A stretch of 40,353 bases of DNA from CAYYHA01 sp964471535 (GCA_964471535.1 CAYYHA010000011.1:1-40353), one strand, 5' to 3'. Shown: positions 25,621 to 34,791, numbered from the stretch's first letter. Notes: a model not told the origin generated them from the letters alone. Numbers and translations: made by a program.

Positions 25621-27351
25621 TCACCGCTTCGGAGTCGCCTTCCCGCCTTCCGGCGAGGCGCCCACCTCCGTGCCTGCCGCCGCGATGGCCGCCCCGAGCA
25701 CCGGGTCTCCCTCCGCCCATTGCAGGATCGGCGGCGGGAAGGTGAGGGCCCGTTCCGCAGGGCACAGAGCCGACGGCTCCGGCGCGAGGTCGAGGGTGCC
25801 GGAGCGCCTCGAATCGAGGAGGCGCACGCGGCGCGCAGGAAGCGTCCCCTCGTATGGGACTCCCTCGATACCCACGATCCTCCAGCGACACGGCAACTGC
25901 GGAGGATCGATGACGCGAAGATGCTGCTCGGGTCCCGCCGCAATGGAGAGGCGGAAGCGGTCACCGGGGCCGAAGCCAAGTCCGCGGTAGGGGCGCACGA
26001 TGGGGTGCCGGTGAAGGAAGGCCGGCCGCCCGTCCGGGAAGGGCCGCGTGCGCACCGTCGCCGCTTGGCAGCCGTGCGCGTCGCAGCGCCAAATCGGGTC
26101 GCGGTGCACGCGCCCGGGATGGCGGACGATGAGCGCCGAGCCACCGCGGGAGAGGGGTACCCTCGGCCAGGGGCGCCCGCTGGAATCGAAGGCCTCGGGA
26201 ACGGGGAGGACGAGCACCGTCTCGCGCGGCGGCGGCGCGAGCGCGGCGTCCCAGGGCAAGAAGGCGGCGAGGGTGCCGATGAGCAGACGCTGCTGCGGGG
26301 CTTCGAGCGCAAGGAGCAAGGATTCGTAGCTGTCGCCCCGGGATTCGAAGACCTGGGCCATGCGTTCCGCGTCGCGAAGCGTCCAGAGGATGCCGCCGGC
26401 GGCCCGCCCCTCTGCGGCGATCGACAGGAGCAGCGCGGCGAGCGGCAGGCCTGTGGCCGGGACGATCCAGCCGCGGCCGAGTCGCCGCGCTGCGGCGCGC
26501 GCTGCGGCGATGGGTGCCCACACGAGGGGTGGCAGGAAGGAGAGGAGGTAGCGGGGCGCGAAGAAATAGCTCGACGAGGATGCCGCGGCGACCGCGGCGG
26601 CCAGGAGGAGCGCCAGGACGGTCCAAACAGCGGCAGATCGCTCGGGCCGTGCCGGCTGCCGGCGGCGAAGCACGAGACCGGCGAGGAAGAGCGCTGCACC
26701 GGCGCCGAGGAGCGGCCACAGGAGCGCGCGGCCGTAGAGGATCTCGAGGTTGGTGCGAAGCGCCTCGGGAGAGAAGAGCACCCAGGTGAGAGCAACGCTC
26801 CCCACGTAGGCGAGGAGACCCAAGACCGGGCGCCGCCTCGTGTAGAGGGCCACCGCGGGCAGGGCCAGGAAGAAGAGGAGGCTGCAGGCGAGGTGGGTGT
26901 CGGCGGCCAGCGCCGTCCATATACCGAGTAGGACGGCGTCCCTGACGGACCCGTGCCGGTACAAGGCGATCCCGGCGCCCCAGGCCATGAGCACGGGAAG
27001 GGGCGTGGCGGAGGGGTTCCAGAGGATGGGGTACTCGGCGAGGAGGGGGGCGGCGCCCAGAAAGAGCAGCGCGGCTGTCACCGCTTCGCTCGCGGGCGTG
27101 AGGCGACCGAGTATGCCGTAGATGGAGAGCGCGCCGAGGAGCCAGGTGCCGAGCACCGCCGCCTCGAGGATCGCGACCGATCCGCTCGCGCCCCAAACGA
27201 CCGTGATGAAGTCGATCCAGCTCGCGCCGTGCGCAAGGCCGATCGCGCTCGCATTCGGGCCACGCAGGTGCAAGGCGAGACCCTCCAGCGCATCTCGGGC
27301 GAGGAGCAGATCGCGCGCGGTGTCGAGCTGCGCCGGCGCGTCGCGCCACAT
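25621..27351 (-). CDS. GT-C-type membrane glycosyltransferase (ArnT/PMT-like), N-terminus uncertain
   Basis: A polytopic membrane protein of at least 576 residues with roughly ten hydrophobic helices and a long C-terminal soluble domain. The segment after the first expected helix (QLDTARDLLLARDALEG, then RGPNASAIGLAHGASW) resembles the first periplasmic loop of dolichyl- or polyprenyl-phosphate-sugar-dependent glycosyltransferases of the ArnT/PMT group. Its Asp residues would be catalytic candidates. The listed ATG starts after that first helix should have begun. In-frame codons upstream (27352-27477) encode an Ala/Leu-rich hydrophobic stretch ending LFAALYAL, but no ATG, GTG or TTG exists before an in-frame stop at 27478. 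The true start may be a rare codon, or there may be a frameshift. It is divergent from the barrel gene. Confidence 0.72.
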   Translation of the reverse strand: MWRDAPAQLDTARDLLLARDALEGLALHLRGPNASAIGLAHGASWIDFITVVWGASGSVAILEAAVLGTWLLGALSIYGILGRLTPASEAVTAALLFLGAAPLLAEYPILWNPSATPLPVLMAWGAGIALYRHGSVRDAVLLGIWTALAADTHLACSLLFFLALPAVALYTRRRPVLGLLAYVGSVALTWVLFSPEALRTNLEILYGRALLWPLLGAGAALFLAGLVLRRRQPARPERSAAVWTVLALLLAAAVAAASSSSYFFAPRYLLSFLPPLVWAPIAAARAAARRLGRGWIVPATGLPLAALLLSIAAEGRAAGGILWTLRDAERMAQVFESRGDSYESLLLALEAPQQRLLIGTLAAFLPWDAALAPPPRETVLVLPVPEAFDSSGRPWPRVPLSRGGSALIVRHPGRVHRDPIWRCDAHGCQAATVRTRPFPDGRPAFLHRHPIVRPYRGLGFGPGDRFRLSIAAGPEQHLRVIDPPQLPCRWRIVGIEGVPYEGTLPARRVRLLDSRRSGTLDLAPEPSALCPAERALTFPPPILQWAEGDPVLGAAIAAAGTEVGASPEGGKATPKR

Positions 27352-27649
27352 GAGGGCATAGAGCGCGGCAAAGAGCGCCGCCGCCGCGGTCGCGGCGCCC
27401 GGCGCGAGAGCAGCCGGCGGCTTCGGTGGGTCCGGAGCAGCGATGCTTCGAGGAATAGGAGGCTCGCCGAACGCCGGTCAAGATCGGTCGCCTGACGGGG
27501 CGGCATCGTCGCTGTCCCTTGTCTGCTGCTGCGCCGCGGGCGGGGCGGGAGGGAGCCCGGCGACGTGCTGCGTCGAGGTGGCCGCAGCCTGCGCGGCTCT
27601 GTCCAAGGCGCCCGGTCTCGGGGTAGCTTCCTGCACCCGAGGAGGAATC
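27352..27649. other. 298-base region between divergent genes
   Basis: It holds the in-frame upstream extension of the membrane glycosyltransferase (to about 27477, minus strand) and, at its right end, the AGGAGG ribosome-binding site of the barrel gene (27639-27646). A longer plus-strand frame from 27443 exists but has the wrong composition before the GTG. I see no convincing promoter or terminator. Confidence 0.5.
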
Positions 27650-29191
27650 GTGAGTGCACAGAGCGTATTGAGGCTTGCCATCCTGGGGCTCTTCGCGGGG
27701 CTTCCGCTGCGCGCGGTCTCTGAAGGGCCTGCCGCGTCGGGCTCGGCGGGGGGAAGCCCCCTCGACGCCGAGGCCGAGTTCGATCTCCGCGGCGGCGACG
27801 TGAGCGATTTCGTCGTCGACGACTCGGGGGCCCGTGCCGGTGGTGGCCGGGCTGCCGTGCGCCTGCGGGCCGGGGCGAGCTACGAGGTGACCGAGACCTT
27901 GGCCCTTCGCGGCGACCTGGATCTCGTCGCCGGCAACCTCTTTGCCGCCTTCCCCGAGCTTCCGGAAGACGGCTGGACCAAGCCCTTTGCCGGGCTGCCG
28001 GCGGGACCTGTGCGCCTCGACCCCCGCCGCCTCTACCTCGAGTGGCGGACCCCCTATGGACTCCTGCGCGCAGGACAGCAGGAGAGTCGCTTCGGCATGG
28101 GGGTGCTCGCCAACGACGGGCGGCAGGAGGGCTCCTGGGGCGCGCCGAGGCACGGTGACCTGGTGGAGCGGGTGCTCTTCGTCACCCGCCCCTTCGATGC
28201 GCTGCTCGGTCCCACCGACGTCTATGCCGCCGTGGGTGCCGACCTCGTCTACCGCGACGAGAATGCCGACCTCCTTTCGGGGGATCTGGCGTTGCAGGCC
28301 ATCGCCTCCCTCCTGTGGCGGCCGAAGTCCGGCGACCGCAGCCTGGGTGTCTACCTCGCCTACCGCAACCAGCGGGACCGACCCGATGCGACGGGCTTCG
28401 CCTCCCATCTGGAGGCCTTCGCCATCGACCTCTACGGGGAGCATCCGGTGCGTCTCGCCGAGGGTCGGAGCTGGGTCACACGCTTCGAGTACGTCTTCCT
28501 GCTCGGCGGTACCGACCGCCTGCGGCCGGAGGCTGCCCCGGAGGGGGTGGCCATCCGCGCCGAAGGCTTCGCCGGGAGCACCGCCCTCCACCTCGACGAT
28601 CTCGGCCTCGAACTCCAGTTTGCCGGTGGCTACGCCTCGGGCGATGGGGATCCCGAGGACGGGATCCTGACCCGCTTCCGCTTCGATCCCGATTTCCGGC
28701 CCTCTCTCGTGCTCTTCGAGCACGTGATGGCCGCGCAGAGCGCGCGCTCGAGCAGCCGCGTCGCCGATCCGGCGCGAAGCCTGGTGCCCAGCCCTGGCTG
28801 GCAGTACCTGCCCACCGGAGGAGGCGTCAGCGGGGCCTATTTCGCCGGGCCTTCGGTGCGCTACCGGCCCCACTTCGTCGATGGGCTCACCCTGAAGGTC
28901 GGCCTGCTCTATGCCGAGACGACGACGCCCCCCGCCGACCCCTATGCGTCCTTTGCCCGCGGCGGCGCACCCACGACGCTCTATGGGCAGCCCGCCGTGG
29001 GTTCCGACCTGGGGCTGGAGATCGATCTTGGTGCCACCTACCGCGCCGAGCTGCCCTATGGTCTGTCCGCCGAGCTCACCCTCGAGTACGGCCGGCTGCT
29101 TCCGGGATCCGCCTTCCAGACCGCAGAGGGACGCCTCGCACCCGTCGAGGCAGTCTTCGCCGGCGGCCGTTTTCTGTGGAGGATGAACTGA
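27650..29191 (+). CDS. Outer-membrane beta-barrel protein (TIGR04551-like)
   Basis: A 513-residue exported protein starting at a GTG five bases after GAGGAGG. The signal peptide is SVLRLAILGLFAGLPLRAVS. The mature protein is built from alternating amphipathic strands with frequent aromatic caps, and ends in a Phe/Trp strand (AVFAGGRFLWRMN) of the kind recognised by the BAM machinery. Segments such as RLYLEWRTPYGLLRAGQQES and FGMGVLANDG resemble a myxobacterial outer-membrane family known as TIGR04551; this match is from memory of the family pattern. It could be a porin or an export channel. Its stop codon overlaps the next start (TGATG), so it is coupled to the surface lipase gene. Confidence 0.8.
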   Translation: MSAQSVLRLAILGLFAGLPLRAVSEGPAASGSAGGSPLDAEAEFDLRGGDVSDFVVDDSGARAGGGRAAVRLRAGASYEVTETLALRGDLDLVAGNLFAAFPELPEDGWTKPFAGLPAGPVRLDPRRLYLEWRTPYGLLRAGQQESRFGMGVLANDGRQEGSWGAPRHGDLVERVLFVTRPFDALLGPTDVYAAVGADLVYRDENADLLSGDLALQAIASLLWRPKSGDRSLGVYLAYRNQRDRPDATGFASHLEAFAIDLYGEHPVRLAEGRSWVTRFEYVFLLGGTDRLRPEAAPEGVAIRAEGFAGSTALHLDDLGLELQFAGGYASGDGDPEDGILTRFRFDPDFRPSLVLFEHVMAAQSARSSSRVADPARSLVPSPGWQYLPTGGGVSGAYFAGPSVRYRPHFVDGLTLKVGLLYAETTTPPADPYASFARGGAPTTLYGQPAVGSDLGLEIDLGATYRAELPYGLSAELTLEYGRLLPGSAFQTAEGRLAPVEAVFAGGRFLWRMN

Positions 29192-32100
29192 TGCGGCGAT
29201 TGCGTGCGCACACCGCTTCGAGCCTCGCCCTGCTGCTCCTCGTCGTTTCCGGGTCCATGGCATGCGTGGACACGAGTGCACGGCCCGAAGGGATCGCGCC
29301 CTCTCCCGGTGGCAGTGGCCCGCGCATCGTCTTCGACCTCGACGCCGAACCGCTGCCGGAAATCCCCTTTCCCAACGACCTCGCTACGCGCCTCGATCCC
29401 ACCTCGCCCACCGGCCGGCGCGTGAACGTGAGCACTCAGGCCCCCACCCGTCTCGAGCGCGACCTTCGGGAGAAGGCGGACCGGCTCACCGGCTTTGGCA
29501 CCCTCCCCACGATCACCGTCTCCTTCGATGGCCCCCTCGACCTGTGTGAGATTGCCAAGCGCCACCACTTCAACGACACCTTCGCCGACGACGCCATCTA
29601 TCTCATCGACGTCACCGATCCCTCGGACAGCGAGCACTTCGGGACGCTGGTGCCCCTCGATCTCGGCCGGGGCTACTACCCGCTGGTGCTCGAGCGTACG
29701 CAGTACTTCGAAGGGGACACCGGCGGCGAGAACCTGCTGCTTGCCGATCACCCGCTTCCGGACTGCGGCCCCTACCGGTGGGAGTACGACAAGAACACCT
29801 TCTACGAGTTCGACACGAATACCCTCCTCATCAAGACCACCGATATCTTGCGAGAGAATGCGACCTACGCCGTCGTGGTGACCACGCGCCTGCGTGGGGA
29901 GAATGGCGGCTCGGTGGTCTCTCCCTTCCCCTGGATCAACCATGTGCGACAGAACACGGCACTCGCGCACCTGGAGGAGGCACTGGCCGGGACGGGGATC
30001 GATCTGAACGACGTCGCCTTTACGTGGACCTTCACCACACAGGACGCGACGGGCGAGCTGCTGGACATCCGGCGGGGGCTCTACGGGCACGGCCCCTTCG
30101 CCGAGCTGGCCGAGCGCTTCCCCGTGGACGACTACGAGATCGTCGAGCTGCGAGACGACGATGCCGTGGTTCCCGATGGCAACTACTACATCGTGCCTCG
30201 CGAGGTGGTCGTCGATACCCTGCGGCCTTTCGTGGCGCAGATCCTGGGGAACTCGGTGGATCCCGAGCCGCTCCTGTCCACCTACCAGTACGTGGACTAC
30301 ATCGTGGCGGGGAAGGTCCGGGGGCCCAACTTCCTCATCGACCGGGATGGCATCGCCAAGGATCCCGTGGGCTGCGACGGCGAGCCGGCCACCGACGCGT
30401 TCCAGTGCGTGCTCGGGATCGATGGGGACGAGGACGAGATCTTCGACATCGATGCGCGCACCGGCGAGATGGTGGTGGGTGAGCAGGAGGTGGGCTTTTG
30501 GTGCTTCATCCCCAATGAAGATCGGCGCAAGGGCGATGCGCCCTTTCCTGTGGCGTTCTATGGGCACGGGTACACCTCGGCGCGAATCGAAGCCCTGGGC
30601 TTCGCCGGCAACCACGCTCGCCATGGCATCGCGACCTGCGCCATCGATGCCTACGGGCACGGAATCGCGCTCGACCCCAATGCGCTCCCGCCCTCGCTGG
30701 TCCGTGCCGCCCTGCGTTCGGGGAAGATCGGCAAGCTCCTCGACGTGCTCTCCCCCAGTCGCGCCCGCGACCTCAACAACGATGGCGTACCCGATCCCGG
30801 CGGCGACTTTTGGAGCGCCGATCTCTTCCACACGCGAGACATCGTGCGGCAGTCGCTCATCGATCACATGGTGGTCCTGCGGCTCCTTCGGGCCATGGAT
30901 GGAAAACGCCTTGGTCCCGACATGAACGGCGACGGAAAACCGGAGCTGCTCGGCGACTTCAATGCCGATGGGCGGGTGGACCTCGGTGGGCCCACCAATC
31001 AGTACTACGCCTGGGGGCAGTCACTGGGCGGGATTCTCTCCGGCGCGCTCGCGGGTGCGGAGCCCGCGCTGACGGCCGCGGCGCCCACCTCCGGTGCCGG
31101 CGGTCTGATGAACGTGGGCATCCGTTCGCGGCAGGGCGGCGTCGTCGAAGCCGTCTTTCTCCGCCTGATGGGGCCCATCTTCTGGGGTCAGCGAGACGAG
31201 AACGACGGGGGGATGGACCTCTTCCAGATCGTGCCCGATTTGAACCATGAACGACGCGTCTTTCTCGGGAGGGCGCCGCACGTGGAGGTGGGTGACGGGG
31301 TTCGCCTCCTGAACCTGTCCAACGGGGAGGTGGACGAGGGTGAGATCCGGCCCGATGGGCAGTTCCGGGTGGCGGTGGCCGCAGACGCGATCTCGGCCCC
31401 CGAGAAGCGGGCGCGACTTGGCTTCGATGTCTTGCACGTGGAGCATCCCGATTACGGCACCAGCCTGCCGCCTGTGGTCCCCGATACCACGGCGCTCGGC
31501 GATCGCCTGCGCCTCGAGATCTGCGAGGGGCCGTGCACACCCGACGCAAAGATGCGGTTCGTGCTCGAGACCTTCGAGGGCGGGAGCCGAGAGGGGATCG
31601 ACGGATCGGGACAGACGGTGAAGGGCGAGTACTTCCAAGGGACGATCTATCCCAAGGGACAGCCCCTCGTGGCGCTGCACGAGGGGCTGGGGATGAAGCG
31701 GCAGACGCCCGACCTCCGGCGCCTTCTGGGACTGGCCGGCTTCATCCTCGAGGCGGCGGACCCGGCGGCCTATGCGCGCTACTACTTCAAGGAGCGCGAT
31801 CGCCTGAAGGCCAGATGGGCGGGGGCGGAGCCCGACCTCGACTTCGGTGTGTCCGTACTCGTCGTGAACACGGTGGGGGACATGAACGTGCCCATCGACA
31901 CGGGGATTGCCCAGGCCCGCTTCGCCGGATACCTGGATACCGACCAGATGCGCTTCCTCGTGGAGAACGGCGTCGTCGAAGGGGTGGAGCGCGTGCAGGC
32001 CGAGCGCTGGGGCGCCCCCATTCTCTTCGACGCCGACAACCTGTCGCAGGGCACCGACGGCTTCGAGGTAGACGGGGTCCCGGTGCCGCGCCCACCGCCG

Positions 32101-32337
32101 GGTCAGGAGCTGCGCGCGACCTTCGTGGAGCCAGAGGGTGTGCGCGTGCACGGCATGCGGCTGCCGTACATCCGCCCGCAGGGGGAGCATGGCTTCCTCA
32201 TTCCGGACCCCACCCTGCCCTTCGACGTGCACAGCTTCATGGCACACCAGATCAGCCACTTCTTCGCCAGCGGTGGCACCGATCTGCGGGACGACCTGTG
32301 CATGCAGGACGGCTCCTGCGATTGGATGCCCCAGTAG
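29191..32337 (+). CDS. Large VolA/Lip-like surface lipase lipoprotein
   Basis: A 1048-residue lipoprotein (lipobox SMAC after a short hydrophobic signal). The region after the signal, GPRIVFDLDAEPLPEIPFPNDL, matches the N-terminal domain of bacterial virulence-factor lipases such as VolA. An Ig-like domain follows (TTDILRENATYAVVVTTRLRG and neighbours). The alpha/beta-hydrolase domain starts near PFPVAFYGHGY and carries the nucleophile elbow GQSLGG with Ser 611. Just before it are two dockerin-like calcium loops (DLNNDGVPD, DMNGDGKPE) and a third, DFNADGRVD, probably holding structural calcium. The C-terminal 300 residues have an extra beta-rich domain and a His near HSFMAHQISHFF. Members hydrolyse lipids or esters on the cell surface. 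It is translationally coupled to the barrel protein upstream and followed by a strong terminator. Confidence 0.85.
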   Translation: MRRLRAHTASSLALLLLVVSGSMACVDTSARPEGIAPSPGGSGPRIVFDLDAEPLPEIPFPNDLATRLDPTSPTGRRVNVSTQAPTRLERDLREKADRLTGFGTLPTITVSFDGPLDLCEIAKRHHFNDTFADDAIYLIDVTDPSDSEHFGTLVPLDLGRGYYPLVLERTQYFEGDTGGENLLLADHPLPDCGPYRWEYDKNTFYEFDTNTLLIKTTDILRENATYAVVVTTRLRGENGGSVVSPFPWINHVRQNTALAHLEEALAGTGIDLNDVAFTWTFTTQDATGELLDIRRGLYGHGPFAELAERFPVDDYEIVELRDDDAVVPDGNYYIVPREVVVDTLRPFVAQILGNSVDPEPLLSTYQYVDYIVAGKVRGPNFLIDRDGIAKDPVGCDGEPATDAFQCVLGIDGDEDEIFDIDARTGEMVVGEQEVGFWCFIPNEDRRKGDAPFPVAFYGHGYTSARIEALGFAGNHARHGIATCAIDAYGHGIALDPNALPPSLVRAALRSGKIGKLLDVLSPSRARDLNNDGVPDPGGDFWSADLFHTRDIVRQSLIDHMVVLRLLRAMDGKRLGPDMNGDGKPELLGDFNADGRVDLGGPTNQYYAWGQSLGGILSGALAGAEPALTAAAPTSGAGGLMNVGIRSRQGGVVEAVFLRLMGPIFWGQRDENDGGMDLFQIVPDLNHERRVFLGRAPHVEVGDGVRLLNLSNGEVDEGEIRPDGQFRVAVAADAISAPEKRARLGFDVLHVEHPDYGTSLPPVVPDTTALGDRLRLEICEGPCTPDAKMRFVLETFEGGSREGIDGSGQTVKGEYFQGTIYPKGQPLVALHEGLGMKRQTPDLRRLLGLAGFILEAADPAAYARYYFKERDRLKARWAGAEPDLDFGVSVLVVNTVGDMNVPIDTGIAQARFAGYLDTDQMRFLVENGVVEGVERVQAERWGAPILFDADNLSQGTDGFEVDGVPVPRPPPGQELRATFVEPEGVRVHGMRLPYIRPQGEHGFLIPDPTLPFDVHSFMAHQISHFFASGGTDLRDDLCMQDGSCDWMPQ

Positions 32338-32552
32338 CCGGGGCAGCGGGAGGCCTTGCCGTCTGGCGGCGTGCTGCGGGCAGCGGGGCCGCGCCGGCGC
32401 GTGGGGGGCGCCAGAGCGCCCGGGGGTACGCCGGGCGTGCTGGGAGCGCGCTCCGGCGCGCTGCGGCGAGCGCGCCGTGGGCTGCGCCGGTGGCGGGTCG
32501 TATGGGCCCGTGTCCCGAAGCGCGCAGCCCCGCCCACGGGTGGGGTCTTTTT
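32338..32552 (+). ncRNA. Candidate rod-shaped structured RNA, or structured 3' UTR, after the lipase gene
   Basis: This non-coding stretch can be folded by eye into one long imperfect rod. The outer ends pair (CCGGGGC at 32338 with GCCCCG near 32532, AGCGGGA with TCCCG). The arms stay complementary inward (GGCGGCGTGCT with AGCGCGCCGT; GCAGCG with CGCTGC; GCCGGCGCG with CGCGCTCCGGC). The tip is a strong hairpin, CCAGAGCGCCCGG / CCGGGCGTGCTGG around 32412-32440, almost exactly at the midpoint. A terminator closes it. Rods of about 190 bases with internal loops are known for 6S RNA, but I cannot identify family-specific bases, and high GC favours chance pairing. No clear promoter is visible, so it may simply be the lipase mRNA tail. 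Confidence 0.35.
32528..32552 (+). terminator. Rho-independent terminator downstream of the lipase gene
   Basis: CCCCGCC pairs with GGTGGGG across a CACG loop (one G-T pair), followed by TCTTTTT. It is a clear intrinsic terminator for the plus strand, about 190 bases past the lipase stop. The remaining bases to 32675 hold nothing I recognise. Confidence 0.85.
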
Positions 32553-32675
32553 AGCACGGGGGTCTGACACTCGCCGCCGGCGCCCCCCGCCGGCCCCCGC
32601 CCCGCGGGATCCGGCCGCCGTGGCCCGGCGACCTCCCTGCAGCGCGCGGTTCGGGACGCGCCGCCCCGCAGCCCG

Positions 32676-33257
32676 TCAGCCCCGTCGGATCTCCACCGAC
32701 TCGAGCACCACCGCCTCCCGAGGCCGGTCCCGGTGGTCGGTGGGCACCGCAGCGATGCGGCGCACCACCTCCATCCCCTCGACCACCCGACCGAAGACCG
32801 AGTGGCGGCCATCCAGATGCGGGGTGGGCACCTCGGTGATGAAGAACTGCGACCCGTTGGTGCCCGGCCCGGCGTTGGCCATGGACAGGGTACCGGGCGC
32901 ATCGTGCTTCAGTGCTTCCGAGAACTCGTCGTCGAAGCGATAGCCCGGGCCACCGGTGCCCCAATCGGGACGCTCCTCCCGCGTCTTGGGGTCGCCGCAC
33001 TGGATCATGAAACCCTGGATCACCCGGTGGAACTTCACCCCGCGGTACAGCGGCTCTCCTTCCTTCTTTTCCCCGGTCAGCGGATCCGTCCACGGGATCG
33101 TCCCCTCGGCGAGTCCCACGAAGTTGCCCACTGTCACCGGAGCCTCATCGGCGAAGAGTTCGACCTCGATGTCGCCGAGGCTGGTGTGCAGGATGGCCCG
33201 CGGCCGGCCTTCGACCTGGGGCAGGTTGGGCGGTGTCTTCTTTCCGAACAGTCCCAT
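32676..33257 (-). CDS. Cyclophilin-type peptidyl-prolyl isomerase
   Basis: A 193-residue cyclophilin. The ATG was chosen because AGGAGG precedes it by about five bases; the longer open frame upstream is Pro/Arg-rich and overlaps the next gene's start region. The isomerase domain begins at RAILHTSLGDIEVELF. It has the family signature FHRVIQGFMIQCGDP with the catalytic Arg, then GTLSMANAGPGTNGSQFFIT with the substrate-binding residues, and ends HSVFGRVVEGMEVVRRI. No signal peptide is present, so it folds proteins in the cytoplasm. A short insertion (PWTDPLTGEKKEGEPLYRG) before the catalytic motif is typical of many bacterial cyclophilins. It is divergent from the metalloprotease gene, 94 bases apart. 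Confidence 0.92.
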   Translation of the reverse strand: MGLFGKKTPPNLPQVEGRPRAILHTSLGDIEVELFADEAPVTVGNFVGLAEGTIPWTDPLTGEKKEGEPLYRGVKFHRVIQGFMIQCGDPKTREERPDWGTGGPGYRFDDEFSEALKHDAPGTLSMANAGPGTNGSQFFITEVPTPHLDGRHSVFGRVVEGMEVVRRIAAVPTDHRDRPREAVVLESVEIRRG

Positions 33258-33351
33258 GGCTCCTCCTTGCCGCTCCTCCCTACCACCGAGGCCGGGCGGG
33301 GGGAATGCAGGAGGCTCCCCCGGGGTCGCAGAGCGGCTATGCTCCCCGCCC

Positions 33352-34791
33352 ATGGACACAGCGACCGCGACGGCAGCGCCAGCGCCTCCCTCCCCCGGCA
33401 GCCCCTTCCGCCGACCGGCGTTGCTTCGCCTCCTCCTCCTCGCCCTCGCCCCCAGCCTCGCCTGCGCCGGTGCGAAGACGCCGACGCCCACCGTCTCCAA
33501 GCCGCCGCGCGCCGCTGCGCGCCCCCCATCCCAGCCTCTCGAGGGCGAGAAGGCCCAACTGGTGCAGGCGGCGATGGCGGAGGCGGCACAGGTGCGCGGG
33601 CTCGCCTTCACCGAGGAGGTGGAGGCGCGCGAGGGCGGCCCAGAGCTTGTCGCCTGGCTGGTCGATCGGGCCATCGCCGAATCGAAGGCAAGCGGCCGCT
33701 TCGAGGCCGACGCCGCCATGCTTCAGGCCTTTCGGTTCATCCCGCCGGGCTACGATCTGGAGGGAGCGCTCGAGACGCTCCTGGGGGAGCAGGCACGCGG
33801 CATCTACGACCATCGGGATCGGACGCTCCTGGTGATCGATCTTCCCCCGGGCGAGGCAGGAGAGGCTGCCGCCCTCGAGGCAGCGGGCATCGAGCCGCTG
33901 AAGCTCTACCTCGTCCACGAGCTGGTGCATGCGCTGCAGGATCAGCACTTCGATCTCTCGCGTCTGATGGACGAGCGTCCCGAACTGACAGAGGATACCT
34001 CGCAGGCGTATCGCGCCCTGGCGGAGGGAGATGCGAGCTACGCGATGTACGACTGGCTGTTGACCCAGTCGGCTGGTCGTCACATCTACGAGGTCCCCAA
34101 CCTCGAGCAGATCCGCGACGGAATCCGCAAGGGGCTCGAGGCGCCGCAGAGCACGGCCCTGCGCGAGGCCCCCCTGTACCTGCGCGAGACGCTCCTCTTC
34201 GCCTATGCCGATGGCCTGCTCTTCGTCGACGCGCTGTACCGGGATGGCGGGTGGGAGCGGGTGAACGCCGCCTACGAGTCGCCCCCCACCACCACCGAGC
34301 AGATCCTGCATCCCGAGAAGTACCTCGCCGGGGAGGGGGCGCTGGCGGTGGAGGCCCCGCCGGCCGGTGATCTCGAGGCAGGGGGCTTCACGAAGGTCGC
34401 CGAGGGGCGACTCGGCGAGCTGGGCCTCTCGCTCTTCCTGCAGGCGCTCGCGGGCGAAGAGGCGGTGGACCGAGGGGTCGCCGCCGGCTGGGGCGGAGAC
34501 CACTACACCGTGTGGCGCGACCCGGCCGGCCGCCTCGGCGCCGCGTGGCGGATTCGCTTCGATGCGCCGGACCTCGCCGACCGCTTCGCCGAGGCAGCGG
34601 CGCCGATTTTCTCCTCGGCGCCCGAGCTGTGGTGGCGACGCGAGGGCCCGGACGGCTTCCTGCTACGCATCGGGCTGCCCGAGCCTCCCACGGCGGCCTC
34701 CGGATCGGAGCCGGCGGACCGGACGGCCGAGCGCGGCCGCGAAGCGGAACGGAAACGAGCAGCGAGGCATGGACGCACGCTACGAGGGTGA
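33352..34791 (+). CDS. Zinc metalloprotease-like lipoprotein (HExxH)
   Basis: A 479-residue secreted protein. After a Pro/Ala-rich start and a hydrophobic stretch (ALLRLLLLALAPSLAC) the lipobox LAC is seen. The zinc-binding helix is LVHELVHALQDQHFDL (H189, E190, H193), and a probable third ligand is E225 in LAEGDASYAMYD. The HELxHALQDQHFD pattern is widespread in hypothetical proteins of Myxococcota and Actinobacteria and resembles gluzincin peptidases. No protease activity has been shown for that group as far as I know. The downstream half is helical with a beta-rich C-terminal domain and a charged Arg/Glu tail. The gene overlaps the next gene by 23 bases, suggesting joint expression. Confidence 0.78.
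   Translation: MDTATATAAPAPPSPGSPFRRPALLRLLLLALAPSLACAGAKTPTPTVSKPPRAAARPPSQPLEGEKAQLVQAAMAEAAQVRGLAFTEEVEAREGGPELVAWLVDRAIAESKASGRFEADAAMLQAFRFIPPGYDLEGALETLLGEQARGIYDHRDRTLLVIDLPPGEAGEAAALEAAGIEPLKLYLVHELVHALQDQHFDLSRLMDERPELTEDTSQAYRALAEGDASYAMYDWLLTQSAGRHIYEVPNLEQIRDGIRKGLEAPQSTALREAPLYLRETLLFAYADGLLFVDALYRDGGWERVNAAYESPPTTTEQILHPEKYLAGEGALAVEAPPAGDLEAGGFTKVAEGRLGELGLSLFLQALAGEEAVDRGVAAGWGGDHYTVWRDPAGRLGAAWRIRFDAPDLADRFAEAAAPIFSSAPELWWRREGPDGFLLRIGLPEPPTAASGSEPADRTAERGREAERKRAARHGRTLRG

Noticed and set aside
25961..29281. Minus-strand open frame of 1106 codons over the glycosyltransferase and barrel genes
   Set aside because: It overlaps two well-supported genes in other frames and has low-complexity composition without a recognisable domain.
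32338..32552. Definite assignment of the structured spacer as 6S RNA
   Set aside because: Only the general rod shape is seen; no conserved family bases were recognised, and GC-rich DNA pairs easily by chance, so it is reported only as a candidate.
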